NCBI GenBank assembly: GCA_003451935.1
Contig: DMJA01000022.1
Location: forward strand, 1-14,368
Direction of reading: 5' to 3'
Origin: Verrucomicrobiota bacterium
GTDB lineage: Bacteria; Verrucomicrobiota; Kiritimatiellia; CAIQIC01; Lenti-01
DNA length: 14,368 nt
The notes beneath the pieces were generated by a model. That model saw only the letters and a list, made by a program, of their open reading frames with translations, did not search any database and was not told the DNA's origin. Position numbers and translations under genes: made by a program. Below, one piece after another: positions 1 to 9,400 of this stretch; position 1 is the first letter of the stretch, and each line of letters starts with the position of its first letter.

Positions 1-1
1 G

Positions 2-643
2 CGGGCCGCCGACGCCATCATGGTGGGCGCGGGAACCGTCCGCCATGACAATCCGTCCCTCTGGCCCCGGCCGGACGGCCAGCGAGATCCATGGCGCGTG
101 ATCGTCGTCCGGAATGCCCCGCTTCCCCTGTCGGCCCAGGTTTTCACAGATGAGCATGCCGCGCGAACCATCGTCGCGGCCCCCAAAGGCTGGCAACCCG
201 GTTGCGCAACCCGGATCCGCAAGGCCGGCGCGACCGTCCTGGAACTGCCCCGCAAAGGATTCCTTCAGGCCTTGGCAAGGGAACTTGGCCCGCTCGGCAT
301 CCTGCGCGTCCTGTGCGAAGGCGGCGGCATATTGGCTGGCGAATTGATCCAGGCGGGACTCGTCGATGAACTATGCGTGTTCCTCTCCCCCATGCTGATC
401 GGGGGGCCGGTCGGGGCCATGGGAACCACCGAATGGCGGCTGGAACAGGCCCCGCGTTTCCATCTGCGTGATGCAAAACCCGTCGGCAACGACTTCTATT
501 TCCGACTTAAGCCGGCAGGACAGCCCGGCTCGGCAGGGACGCCTCGCCCTACCTCCAACCCGATTTGCCCTTCTTGGGTAGGGCGAACCCTCCGGGTGAG
601 CCGCACGATTTCTAAAACCAAAAACCGACGCAAGGAGCTTTGA
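2..643 (+). CDS. ribD: RibD, C-terminal reductase domain (5' partial)
   Basis: This is the 3' part of the bifunctional riboflavin protein RibD. In the family, the N-terminal domain deaminates the GTP-derived pyrimidine and the C-terminal domain reduces its ribosyl group with NADPH. Only the reductase part is present; the frame is open to the window edge, so the start and the deaminase zinc site lie upstream. The evidence is RAADAIMVGAGTV followed by DNPSL (start of the reductase fold), VLCEGGG at bases ~317-337, and LVDEL...P.LIGG near bases 358-411. Recognisable RibD homology stops at DFYFRLKP (bases 491-514). The remaining ~42 codons (AGQPGSAGTPRP onward, Pro/Arg/Ser-rich) read through an inverted repeat and look unlike RibD, so the native C-terminus was probably replaced. 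The stop is 2 nt before ribE, which indicates one operon. The ATG at base 20 is internal, not the start. Confidence 0.93.
   Translation, partial: RAADAIMVGAGTVRHDNPSLWPRPDGQRDPWRVIVVRNAPLPLSAQVFTDEHAARTIVAAPKGWQPGCATRIRKAGATVLELPRKGFLQALARELGPLGILRVLCEGGGILAGELIQAGLVDELCVFLSPMLIGGPVGAMGTTEWRLEQAPRFHLRDAKPVGNDFYFRLKPAGQPGSAGTPRPTSNPICPSWVGRTLRVSRTISKTKNRRKEL
526..603. repeat. GC-rich imperfect inverted repeat, REP-like, in the ribD 3' end
   Basis: Two arms are visible. Inner arms 544-553 (TCGCCCTACC) and 577-586 (GGTAGGGCGA) pair perfectly over 10 bp. Outer arms 526-531 (CGGCTC) and 598-603 (GAGCCG) pair over 6 bp, with a poorly paired interior and a loop of about 23 nt. The left arm, GGCTCGGCAGGGACGCCTCG and on, resembles short intergenic palindromes that recur in many PVC-type genomes; that is a recollection, not a search. 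No U-run follows, so it is not a classic terminator. It could act as a hairpin between ribD and ribE or be a passive dispersed repeat. Confidence 0.6.
632..637 (+). promoter_or_regulatory. Ribosome binding site of ribE
   Basis: AAGGAG lies 8 nt before the ATG at 646. It decides the start: a TTG in the same frame at 640 is only 2 nt from the site and would add two residues before the conserved MFTGLV. The site lies inside the last codons of ribD. Confidence 0.85.
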
Positions 644-645
644 CC

Positions 646-1290
646 ATGTTCACGGGCCTCGTTCAACAAGTCGGGCAGTTGCATCAACTCTCCTTCCAAG
701 GCGAAGCGGGACGCCTGGCGATTTCCGCCCGGTTCGACTCCCCCCTCCAGATTGGCGAAAGCGTGGCCATCAACGGCGCCTGCCTCACGCTGGTCGAACA
801 GAACGGCGAAAAACTTGTTTTCGATGTCCTGCGCGAAACTTTCGACAAGACCTCCTTGCGCGACAAGGCCCCCGGCTCGCCCCTGAATCTGGAGCGCGCC
901 CTCCGGATGGGCGATCCACTCGGCGGCCATCTGGTCAGCGGACATGTGGACGGCACCGGCGAATTGCGGCGCATCGAAACCGCCGGTCGCGACAAGGTGC
1001 TCGTCGTTTCCGCGCCGGAACTTGTCGCGGACATCGTGCCAAAAGGCTCCATCTCCATCGACGGTGTCAGCCTGACCGTCGTGGAGGTGAATCCCGCCGA
1101 TGGAACGTTCTCCGTACACGTCATCCCCCATACCTGGAGCCAGACGGCCCTTGCCTCGCTATCTGCCGGATCGCGCGTCAATCTGGAAACCGACATGCTC
1201 GGCAAGTATGTGCGCGCCGCACTGCGCCGCACGGAAACCCAATCCCCCGTCACGTGGGAAGCCCTGCGCAACGCAGGCTATCTGTCCTAA
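646..1290 (+). CDS. ribE: Riboflavin synthase (alpha chain)
   Basis: This enzyme dismutates two 6,7-dimethyl-8-ribityllumazines to riboflavin plus the pyrimidine, the last step of the pathway, in the cytoplasm as a trimer. The 214-residue product has the usual length and two lumazine-binding repeats. Repeat 1 (about 1-96) starts MFTGLV and has GESVAINGACLTL (37-49), with the conserved Cys at 46. Repeat 2 (about 97-195) has SGHVDG (98-103), KGSISIDGVSLTV (133-145), IPHTWSQTAL (160-169) and VNLETDMLGKYV (178-189). The start is fixed by the MFTGLV motif and an AAGGAG site. It follows ribD by 2 nt. No ribBA or ribH follows; instead a convergent gene begins, and the two stop codons overlap. Nothing in it looks abnormal. 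Confidence 0.98.
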   Translation: MFTGLVQQVGQLHQLSFQGEAGRLAISARFDSPLQIGESVAINGACLTLVEQNGEKLVFDVLRETFDKTSLRDKAPGSPLNLERALRMGDPLGGHLVSGHVDGTGELRRIETAGRDKVLVVSAPELVADIVPKGSISIDGVSLTVVEVNPADGTFSVHVIPHTWSQTALASLSAGSRVNLETDMLGKYVRAALRRTETQSPVTWEALRNAGYLS

Positions 1291-1979
1291 TCCATCAGCC
1301 AATATTTCGCAATGCAGCGCAAGGCGCTGAATCCATCCCGCCAGCCGATTTTCTTGCCCTCGGAATAGTCGCGCCCGTAGTAGGAAATGGGCACCTCGTA
1401 GATTTTCAGCTTCCGCCGGGAGACCTTGGCGGTGATTTCCACCTCGAATCCGAACCGGTCTTCCTTCAGCGGGATGCTTTGGATGACTTCCCGCTTGAAC
1501 ACCTTGTAGCAGACTTCCATGTCCGTAAGGTTCAGGTTGGTGGTCATGTTGGACAGGGTGGTCAGGAGCCGGTTGCCCAGATAGTGCCAATAATAGACCA
1601 CGCGATGCGCCCCTCCCCCCAGGAAGCGTGAGCCAAACACCACATCCGCGTGTCCATCCAGAATGGGAGCCAGGAGCCGTGGATATTCCTTGGGGTCGTA
1701 TTCCAGATCGGCATCCTGAATCAGCACGATGTCGCCGGTCGCCGCCGCGAATCCGGTCCGCAATGCCGACCCCTTGCCTTGGTTCACCTCGTGGAAAAGC
1801 ACCTTCAAATCCGGGGAGGCCGGCATGTTCTTGAGCACTTCGCGCGTGCCGTCGCGGGAACAATCGTCCACCAGCAGGATTTCCTTTTCCATCCCCACCT
1901 CGACCGCCCGGACCAGGTCCACGATCTGGGAAATAGTGGCGGCCTCGTTATACACGGGAATCACGATGGATAGTTTCAT
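1287..1979 (-). CDS. Family 2 glycosyltransferase, polyprenyl/dolichol-phosphate mannose synthase type
   Basis: This is a 230-residue soluble GT-A glycosyltransferase. The best matching family transfers a hexose, often mannose or glucose, from a nucleotide sugar to a polyprenyl phosphate on the cytoplasmic face of the membrane. Visible motifs are PVYNE (8-12), VDD (37-39), NQGKG (66-70), the metal-binding DAD inside QDADLEYDP (88-96), GSR (116-118), TDMEVCYK (152-159), FGFEVEI (177-183) and EVPISYYGRDYSEGKKIGW (195-213). No transmembrane segment follows, so it is the catalytic domain alone. An in-frame start at 2063 would add 28 residues that overlap the upstream gene; the ATG at 1979 puts the canonical KLSIVIPVYNE at the N-terminus. 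It lies 8 nt after the VanZ-like gene, with its ribosome site on that gene's stop codon. Sugar donor and final acceptor cannot be read from sequence. Confidence 0.93.
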   Translation of the reverse strand: MKLSIVIPVYNEAATISQIVDLVRAVEVGMEKEILLVDDCSRDGTREVLKNMPASPDLKVLFHEVNQGKGSALRTGFAAATGDIVLIQDADLEYDPKEYPRLLAPILDGHADVVFGSRFLGGGAHRVVYYWHYLGNRLLTTLSNMTTNLNLTDMEVCYKVFKREVIQSIPLKEDRFGFEVEITAKVSRRKLKIYEVPISYYGRDYSEGKKIGWRDGFSALRCIAKYWLMD

Positions 1980-1985
1980 GGGCTT

Positions 1986-1989
1986 TCCT
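1986..1989 (-). promoter_or_regulatory. Ribosome binding site of the glycosyltransferase, overlapping the upstream stop codon
   Basis: On the - strand AGGA (1989 to 1986) shares its first two bases with the TAG stop (1990-1988) of the VanZ-like gene and lies 6 nt before the ATG at 1979. This supports the shorter start and suggests that ribosomes finishing the upstream gene feed the next one. Confidence 0.65.
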
Positions 1990-2869
1990 ATTGCAGTTCC
2001 AAACGCACGGGACCAAGCAGAAAATATTCGAATGGAGCATCCAAAACAAGGAAAACGCCCCACCGGCGGACGGATTCCAGTCGCAGCGGCCGGCCGCCGG
2101 AAGTCCGGGCAAGCTCCTCCACCGGGATCCGCACATCATTCCACCCTTGGGTGACGGAGAACTCGCGCTGAAACCGCTCGGCATAGGGCGGATTCCCAGG
2201 CCGGTCGTCCACGCGAACCGCAAAGATGGCCGTATTAGGCGCCGGCCAAAAAATGGATGTCTTCAAGGCCCGCACCCCGCGCCAATCTTGGCATACCGGT
2301 TCACGGAAAGTCCCTGGATATGGGCTTCCATCCCCGGACGGCGCCGGGCTGAATCGGAACGCCTCCGATCGGTCAACCGCCCATTCCATTCCGTTCAACA
2401 TCCACCCCCGGCCCGCCCAACGGGCGCCCGGCTGCGCCAAGACGGGAAAGGCCCGCGTTTCCATCTGGACCATGGCGGTTTCCCAGATCGGGGGGAACAG
2501 GGCTAAAATCAAGACGGGCGCCCAGCGGATGCCCGGCCGCCAGCGCCAAGTTGCGCAAATACAAGCGGCGCCACCCACGCCATCTAGCCAATCCACCCGT
2601 TCCGGCGAACGCCCCGCGAAGGACTGGAAGGCCTCCACGCCGGTGGAAACAAGCACCAAGGCAATCCAAAGCATCCAGCCGCGATGGCGGGCGGACAGGA
2701 GCCGGCCCCAAAGCCAAGCCAACCCGGCAAACAACCCCACATGGGCGACGCCTCCCAAGGCATATCCCGCATGGCCGCCCGAGGGCAGATGAACTGGAAG
2801 CAAAAGGAAAAGGAAGGCGGCGGCGCTTCCCAGCCCCGCCGCCCATTTCCCCTGATCCGCGGCCCTCAT
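1988..2869 (-). CDS. VanZ-like membrane protein with a C-terminal carbohydrate-binding-like beta domain
   Basis: The product is about 293 residues from the ATG at 2869 (296 from a GTG at 2878, whose numbering is used here). The first half is hydrophobic, with likely membrane segments near 14-31, 39-59, 67-85, 97-110 and 118-135. The VanZ-family polar signature is present: H46 in the second segment, E82 and Q85 at the end of the third, then R90, S91, R94, D96 and D99. VanZ itself gives low-level teicoplanin resistance, but the wider family has no settled biochemical role. Residues ~155-296 appear extracytoplasmic, with DWRGVRALKTSIFWP, GWNDVRIPVEEL and a final strand FLLGPVRLEL, like the galactose-binding-type sandwich found fused to some VanZ-like proteins. 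It follows the giant gene by 9-18 nt and precedes the glycosyltransferase by 8 nt, so it is the middle gene of the operon. Confidence 0.8.
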   Translation of the reverse strand: MRAADQGKWAAGLGSAAAFLFLLLPVHLPSGGHAGYALGGVAHVGLFAGLAWLWGRLLSARHRGWMLWIALVLVSTGVEAFQSFAGRSPERVDWLDGVGGAACICATWRWRPGIRWAPVLILALFPPIWETAMVQMETRAFPVLAQPGARWAGRGWMLNGMEWAVDRSEAFRFSPAPSGDGSPYPGTFREPVCQDWRGVRALKTSIFWPAPNTAIFAVRVDDRPGNPPYAERFQREFSVTQGWNDVRIPVEELARTSGGRPLRLESVRRWGVFLVLDAPFEYFLLGPVRLELQ

Positions 2870-2874
2870 CCCGG

Positions 2875-2880
2875 CCACCT
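2875..2880 (-). promoter_or_regulatory. Candidate ribosome binding site for the VanZ-like gene
   Basis: AGGTGG (2880 to 2875 on the - strand) is 5 nt before the ATG at 2869, favouring that start. The alternative GTG at 2878 is inside this motif and would depend on GGAG at 2894-2891, which overlaps the end of the giant gene with a 12-nt spacing. The two starts differ by three residues, so the choice has little functional effect. Confidence 0.5.
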
Positions 2881-2887
2881 GCGCCGG

Positions 2888-3475
2888 CTACTCCGCGAAT
2901 TCAAACAGCCGGTACCAGCGCTGGCGGCGCAGATAGGAGGTGCGATCTTCGAAGGTGTACGAGATGGCCGTTCCGCCTGCCGGGATGATGAAGTTGCTCT
3001 TGTTGATGGAAGCCGGCCCGTTGTATTTCGAATCCCAATCCTTCCAAGTCACGCCGAAATCGTCGGAATAACGAATCACATAGCGCTTGCCGGCCACGCC
3101 ACCCTCCCAATCAAATCGCATGAGGCCGGAAACCGGATAGGGTCTTCCGCGGAATCCCAGTTCTGCAAGGCGGACCTCAAAGGCATTTGTGCTGGCCGCC
3201 ACCAAATTGGTATCGTCCACCCCGATGACCCGCCAACGTCCGTCCGACGTCAAGTGGGAAACACCGATCTGCCAGACGAAATATTCCTGATAGGCCGGCG
3301 CATTGGTCAACGTAATCCAATTCGCCCCCCCATCGCCGGAAAACTGTACCAGCACCCATTCGGAGGTGCCCACCAGATGCGCCGACCAAACCAACGGCCA
3401 AAGAGGATCGCTGATCTTGAGTGCCGTCACCTCCCCGTTCAGCGTCCGGATCTCGAAGTTGGTGATCGTGCTCCC
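2888..3475 (-). other. C-terminal cap of the giant protein: ninth Ig-like domain plus a terminal beta domain
   Basis: The last ~196 residues contain no beta-helix. The first ~100 (VLVQFSGDGGANWITLTN, VWQIGVSH, DGRWRVIGVDDTNLVAAST, FEVRLAEL) align with the Ig-like part of the modules. The remaining ~95 (FDWEGGVAGKRYVIRYSDDF, GVTWKDWD, RQRWYRLFEFAE) look like a second, different beta-sandwich, predicted from alternating residues only. The extreme end RWYRLFEFAE is charged and aromatic, with no hydrophobic anchor helix. Confidence 0.7.
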
Positions 3476-6400
3476 CTTGCTGGCCTGGAGGGTATTGCCA
3501 TACATGCCGATGTTGAGGCGGGCGCCGTTATTGGTCGGCTCCAGATCGTAGGCCGAATCCGGATTGCCATGGTCCACCGCCCAGGAGGTCGCGATATCCA
3601 ATGTCCAGCCGCTTCCGGTCCATCTCCCATATTCCGACATGGGATGGAAATCCCCGGTCCATTCGATGTCCGCCAGATCGGCGTTGGTCAGCGCGCTCCG
3701 GAAGTCCCGATTCAGTCCCAGCTGCCATCGACGCAAATCGTTGGTCGCACCGACATAGAAACCGGATCCGGCACGGCCGAAATCATACAGGTTGTAATCC
3801 ATGATGGCACTGGACAACAACGAGGTCGCCGTTCCGATGGAATAGGCATAGGCCCCATCCGCAGGAATGAAGATGTTGTTTTGCAGCGTGTCGAGGACCG
3901 TATTGACCATCTGGATGCCCGCCAGCGAGGGAAGCGCGAACGTCAGATTCTCCAGCACGGAAGTCCGGGTGCCGGTCAGGCTGATGCCATAGCCCGTCTT
4001 CCAAAACGCGGAATTCCGGACTTCCGTTCCCTGCGCCCCGTCCACATCGAGGCCGGTGGAGGCCTCGCTCACCACCACTCCCTGCACCGTCGCGTTCAGG
4101 TTGGACTCCAGCCAAATGCCGCGATCCACGCCGCGGATGGCCAGATGGTTCAGTTGGATGCGCGACGCCTTGACATCGATTCCGACCGCCGGATAGTTGG
4201 TCGATCCGGAACGGTTCAGGATGGAATGGGCTCCATTCGTGTTGCCTTGGATCACCACATCGGCGTTTGTGCTGCCGCTGCGGGACCAGATGACGCGGAT
4301 GTCCGCATTGGTGGAATACGTCCCTGTATCCAGATAGACCGTGTCGCCGCCTTCCAGATCGTACGCATCCAGGATGGCTTGCAGGGACAACTTGGGCGTG
4401 GAAGGCGTCAACCCGTCGTTGCCCAAGGCGCCAATCGCGCTGCAATAGATATCGCCGGTCAGATCGGCATCGTTCACATAGAATGCGTGGACCTGGTTGC
4501 GCAGCTCGAAGTTGGCATCGGTTTGATCCGACACCCCCGGATCTTCCACGCCCACCACACGCCAAAGGGCGGAGAAGCTGTCCGGGAAGTTCGTGGTATT
4601 CCATACATAGGTTCCCAGCGTGGCGGAAACGCCCGTGGCAATGTTCGTCCAGCTACCGCCATCATAGTACTGCAAGGTCACTGTCTTGCCATTGGCATTT
4701 CCCGCCGCCCAGCGCAGCACGACATTCGGACCCTTGAGCACGCCACCGTCATTCTGCGTCAGCGCCGTCAGCCACAGGGCACCCAGGCTCATGCTGGCGT
4801 GATCGGTTCCTCCATAGGCCCCGAGGTTGAGCCGGTATCCGTTGGGCCAAGGCTCCTCCGCCGTTCCGATCCAAGGATTGCCCAAGTCAATCACAGGCGA
4901 ATGGGTTCCCGCAGGGTCCACATCCCATGCACCAAGCAACGGGCTCCATCGCCCCACTTCGGAATTCAGGTGGAAGTCACCTGCGGTTTCGTTTGCGAAC
5001 CGCGGCTCGAAGGAAACGCTGTTTGCGTCCTGGCCGGAGGCCGCCTGCCAGTAGGAGAGTCTTTCCCATTTCCCGTTTCGCTGGCCGATCCACGCCGAAT
5101 CCCGCGCCAGCAGGTTGTTCCAGTCGGAAACCAAGCCACCATCGGTCCAGGCGATGACGCTGTTGGTCACCGTTCCCCCGGCCACCAGAATATTGTGCCC
5201 CAAGCGCAAGGTGCCATAGCCGAGCTTGCCGAGGGCCGTTCCTCGAGTGGCCACCACTGTGCAATTCGAAATCACGGTGCCGACGGCGTTGACCCAAACC
5301 CCGGTCTTGGAGAAGTTGGTGGTATAGACCACCGAGTGGAGCATCGTCGCGTTGGTGCCAATGATGGCGGTTTCACCCCATCGCTGGTGCAATCCATCAA
5401 TCCAATTGTTCTGGCCGGACAAGGAGAGCGACCCGCGGTCGATCCGGACATTCTCGAAGATCGAATCGGAGCTCGTCATCTGCATCGACCCATTCGTCAG
5501 ATAGAGATTGCTCACCAGCAGTCCGTTGCCTCTGAACGCCATGGCTTCGCCGGCAAACTGCATGTTCCGCAGATTCACATGGCTGGCTTCCATGAAGAAA
5601 GAACCGCCCGCCGCAAAACGGTTGGTCGCAAGGAACCGGGCCCCATCGGCATGGGTGCTGCCGAAGGCGGACACCGGCTGGTCCTCCTCTCCACCGTCGG
5701 AAGCTTCCCACCGGATCGGGGTGTTGGTATCCACCAGGTAATAAATCCCCGTATCCACGTACACCTCGTCGGTGGGTTCCAGATCCACTTCGCCGAGCAG
5801 CGTGATCAGGGAAAGCTTCGGGGCGGCCGGATAGAATCCCATGTTGTCGTCGCTGCCCGGCGCAGTGGCATAGACATCGTTCACCGTCGACGTGTCGTTG
5901 ACATAGTACTTGAACGGGCTGTTGCGCAATCCGAAATGGGTGTCCGTCATATCCCACACGTTAGTCTCTCCCAGCAGATAGAGGCGCCAGCGAGCGCCCG
6001 GACTGGTCAGCCAGATTTCAACGCCCGCTTGTTTCAGGTCGCTCTGCCAGTAGTATTCGCCGGCTCCGGCAACCGCCTCGCCAATGCGCACCCAGTCAAT
6101 GCCGTTGTTGTAGGAATACTCCAGCCGCAGCAACGCATTGGTCGCGATGCCGCCATGTCCCCAGGTCAAGTTGATGCCGCCATACAAGATGCCGCCCGAC
6201 ATCGCCGTGACGGTCTGCAGCCATTGATTGGTGTTGCTCTTGCTGGCTTGCCAGGTATTGCCATACAGGCCGATGTTCCGCCGCCCGCCGTTTGGAGACG
6301 GCTCGTTGCTCCATGCGAGCCGGGGCGAACTCAAATCGATCAGCGGAGAGAAATCAGCCATATTCGTGACCGGACTATCCTGCACCCATCCGGTTCCCGG

Positions 6401-9400
6401 CTCATACCGGCCGGCCTTGCTGCGCGGATGGAAATCTCCGTTTGCCGGATCATGGAACAGGGGGTCCGTGCTCAACGAATGTCGATCCTGCGCGCTCCCC
6501 CTGACCCATTGCGGGAGCTTCTCGTATTGCAACTCTCCATCCTTGCTGATCTGAGCCCCGTTTTGGATAAAGAGATCGTTGTAATCCGCCTGGAAAACGG
6601 CACCCGTCGAGATTTCATAGCAGAACAGCCCGAGGCCCGAGGCCTCCAGGACCGAATTGGACACCACGGCCACCACGCTATCGCCCAGCATGGCCGCAGA
6701 CGCTTGATTGGACCATGCCACGCAACCATCTGCGACGAATCGGCTCAAGCTCGCCTCGATGCCATGGGCCAATCCCTCCCGCATCAGCACGCGATCCAGC
6801 CGGATGTAGGAGGACATGTCCATCAAAACGCCGGAACCTTGCGACCCTTGAATGTCTAGGTCGGAAGCGGTGCACTGGCTGGCGTTTTCCGCGAAGGATA
6901 CGCCGTTTTCGAATCCAGTCATGCGGAAATACGAGAGGTTCACGTCATGCGCGCCATGGAACAGGAAGGCAGGAGTCTGCATCCCCGGTGCGGGCTGCAT
7001 CCAGGAGCCCCCCGCCGCGAGATTGGTGCTTCCCACGATGCCGATCCGGTTGGTGCTATCGCCGCTGTTCAGCAAGGATACGAACACGCTGTTCGACAGC
7101 ACGTACATGCCGGTGTCCACCTTGATCTGATCACCTCCGGCGAGCTGGTACTTGTCCAACACGGCCTGGATGGAATGGAGCGGGCTGTTGGAAACATAGC
7201 CGCGGTTGGTGGAAATCCCGATCGCCGTGGTGTAAATGTCGCCAGCGGTATTCGTGTCGTTCACGTAATAAGTAAGGGTGCGGGTCCGGAGGGTGAAAGG
7301 CACGGAGGTGGCACCCAGGATGTTGGTGTTGGACTGCAGGAGGATCCTCCAAAGCGCTTCCGGCGTCGGATCCACCGAGCTGAACCAATAGTACGGCGAG
7401 GAGCCCGCCTGGATGCCGTTGTCCACCAAGAACCAGGTGGCCCCTGCATCCGGCGAGTATTCGATCTGGAGTGCGTTGGTCGAACTGATTCCGCGATACA
7501 GCCAGTATAGCGGCTGGCCATTCAGCGCGACGCCTCCATCCCGCAAGGTGGTCGGCAACAGCTCCGCCACGGTGGAATCGCTCTTCGACGCCTCCTTCGT
7601 CCCTCCGTAGGCGCCCAGATTGATCCGGCTGCCATTCGGCGAAGGCTCGTTGGCCACGGAAGTCGAAATGGGATCGCCCGCATCAATGGCCCACGAGGTG
7701 TTGGTTGACAAGGCCCAGTTCGTCCCGCTCCAATAGCCTGCGCGGCTCTGCAAGTGGAAATTGCCGTTGGTCGGCTCCACGAACAGCGGATCGGCCACCA
7801 CACTGTGCACATCCCGCTCCTTGGCCTGCCACTGGCGCAGATTCGCATAGGAAACCTTTTCCGCCGAATTGGTGGCGATCGTCCCCCCGGAGACGAGTCC
7901 GTAGAGGTTGTAGTCGCCGGCGATGGAGGCGGAGACGCCAAACTCGCTGTGGATGGGCACCGCGCTTGTCGCGCACAGGATGCTGTTGGAAACATTGACA
8001 AACCCGGCGCCGGCATTCCAAACCGCCCCTCTCGAGTTGCCCCAGAAGGTGGAATTCAGGATGTTCCGGAATCCCGATTGATTGGCAGCGGTGAAATAGC
8101 CGTATCGGCTATTATTCCACAGTCTGGAGTTTTGCATCACCACGTCGCCGCCACTCGACACCCATACGCCGTTGGTCAGATTATTGAACGCCTCGATCCC
8201 TTCCAGCGTGATGCGCGACACGTTCTGGAGGGCGATTCCATTGCGGGCATAGGCCACCCGGAGATTGTGGAGCTCGATGTCGCGCGTGTTCTGGATATCG
8301 AATCCATTGGCGGTTCCATTGCCGAGCAGAAGCGTGCCGCCGGCCTGGACATTGGTGCTGCCATAGATCTTCACGGGCGATTCGGCGGTTCCCATGTTCT
8401 GATCGTCCATCAGAATGCGGGAGCCGGCCGTCACCGGATACACCCCGGTGTCCACATAGACGCGGTCGCCGGCGCTCACCGGATAATTGGCGAACAGGGT
8501 GGCCAGACTGTTCAGGGGGGTCGCCGCGTTGGTGCCATACGATTCATTGGGATCCCAATCCAGTCCGGGGCCCGTGCACCAGATGTCGCCGCTGGTGTTT
8601 GTGTCGTTCACGTAATAGTCGTAGGTTCCGGTCTTGATCACGACCGGCGCGTCCGAAACATCCCACACGTTGGAATCCGACTGGGAAACCACGCGCCAAT
8701 TCAGCGCCAAGCTCAGCGGCATGCCGCTGACATCCCAGGAATATTCGCGCGAACCAGCCAAAAGGTTGCTGGCGATGGTATGCCAGCTGACCTCGTAATC
8801 GGTGGAGTATTCCAGCTTGACCGGGGTTTCGGCGGGCATGCCGCCGTGCAGCCAGTACAACAGGACGTTGCCCGACATGACGCCCTCGCCGTTGTAGGAA
8901 ACGGCGCGCAGCCAAGGCGGATTGGTCTGCGTCATGGAGGCCTGCACCGTGTTCCCGTAGGCGCCGATGTTGACGATGCCGCCATTGGGCGCCGTCTCGT
9001 TCGTGCAGGGCAAGGCCGGAGCCCCGGCATCCACCAGCGGCGACAGAACCGCATCGTTGGTCCACCCCGTCCCGATGAATCGTCCTTGCGTGCTCTTGGG
9101 ATGGAAATCGCCACCGATTTCATTCGCGAAGGCCGGTTCGAGCGTATTACCCGCCGTCATGCTGTGCTGTTCGGAAGAAACGGCCGCGCTCCAGCTCGGA
9201 AGGTCGTTGTAGAAATCGCTGCCTCCCACCAAGGTCTGCTGCTCGCAGATCAGGGCTCCATTCTTGCGGGAATAGTTGTTATAGTCGCCGCGGAATCCGT
9301 TGGTCGCGCTGGCCGTCTGCGCGAACAAGTAGATGCGGCCTCCCGAACCCGTGGCATCCAGCACGCTGTTCGTGACCGTCAGGGTGCTCTGCCCGATGGA

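Noticed and set aside
526..603. Intrinsic terminator between ribD and ribE
   Set aside because: The hairpin is imperfect with a long loop, is not followed by a T-run, and lies before a gene 2 nt downstream that must be co-transcribed.
496..1131. 211-codon open frame on the - strand opposite ribE
   Set aside because: It lies antisense to an unmistakable riboflavin synthase and has no recognisable domain.
1980..2063. Longer N-terminus for the glycosyltransferase starting at 2063
   Set aside because: The extra 28 residues overlap the upstream gene and lie before the canonical KLSIVIPVYNE start; AGGA with 6-nt spacing supports the ATG at 1979.
1988..2869. Glycopeptide resistance gene
   Set aside because: Only the general VanZ-like signature is present. 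There are no vanHAX-type neighbours, and the family as a whole is not evidence of resistance.
2684..6859. 1,391-codon open frame on the + strand, antisense to the giant and VanZ-like genes
   Set aside because: It is codon-register shadow of the - strand genes, crosses two of them, has no ribosome site I can recognise and no domain. The opposite strand has clear repeated domains.
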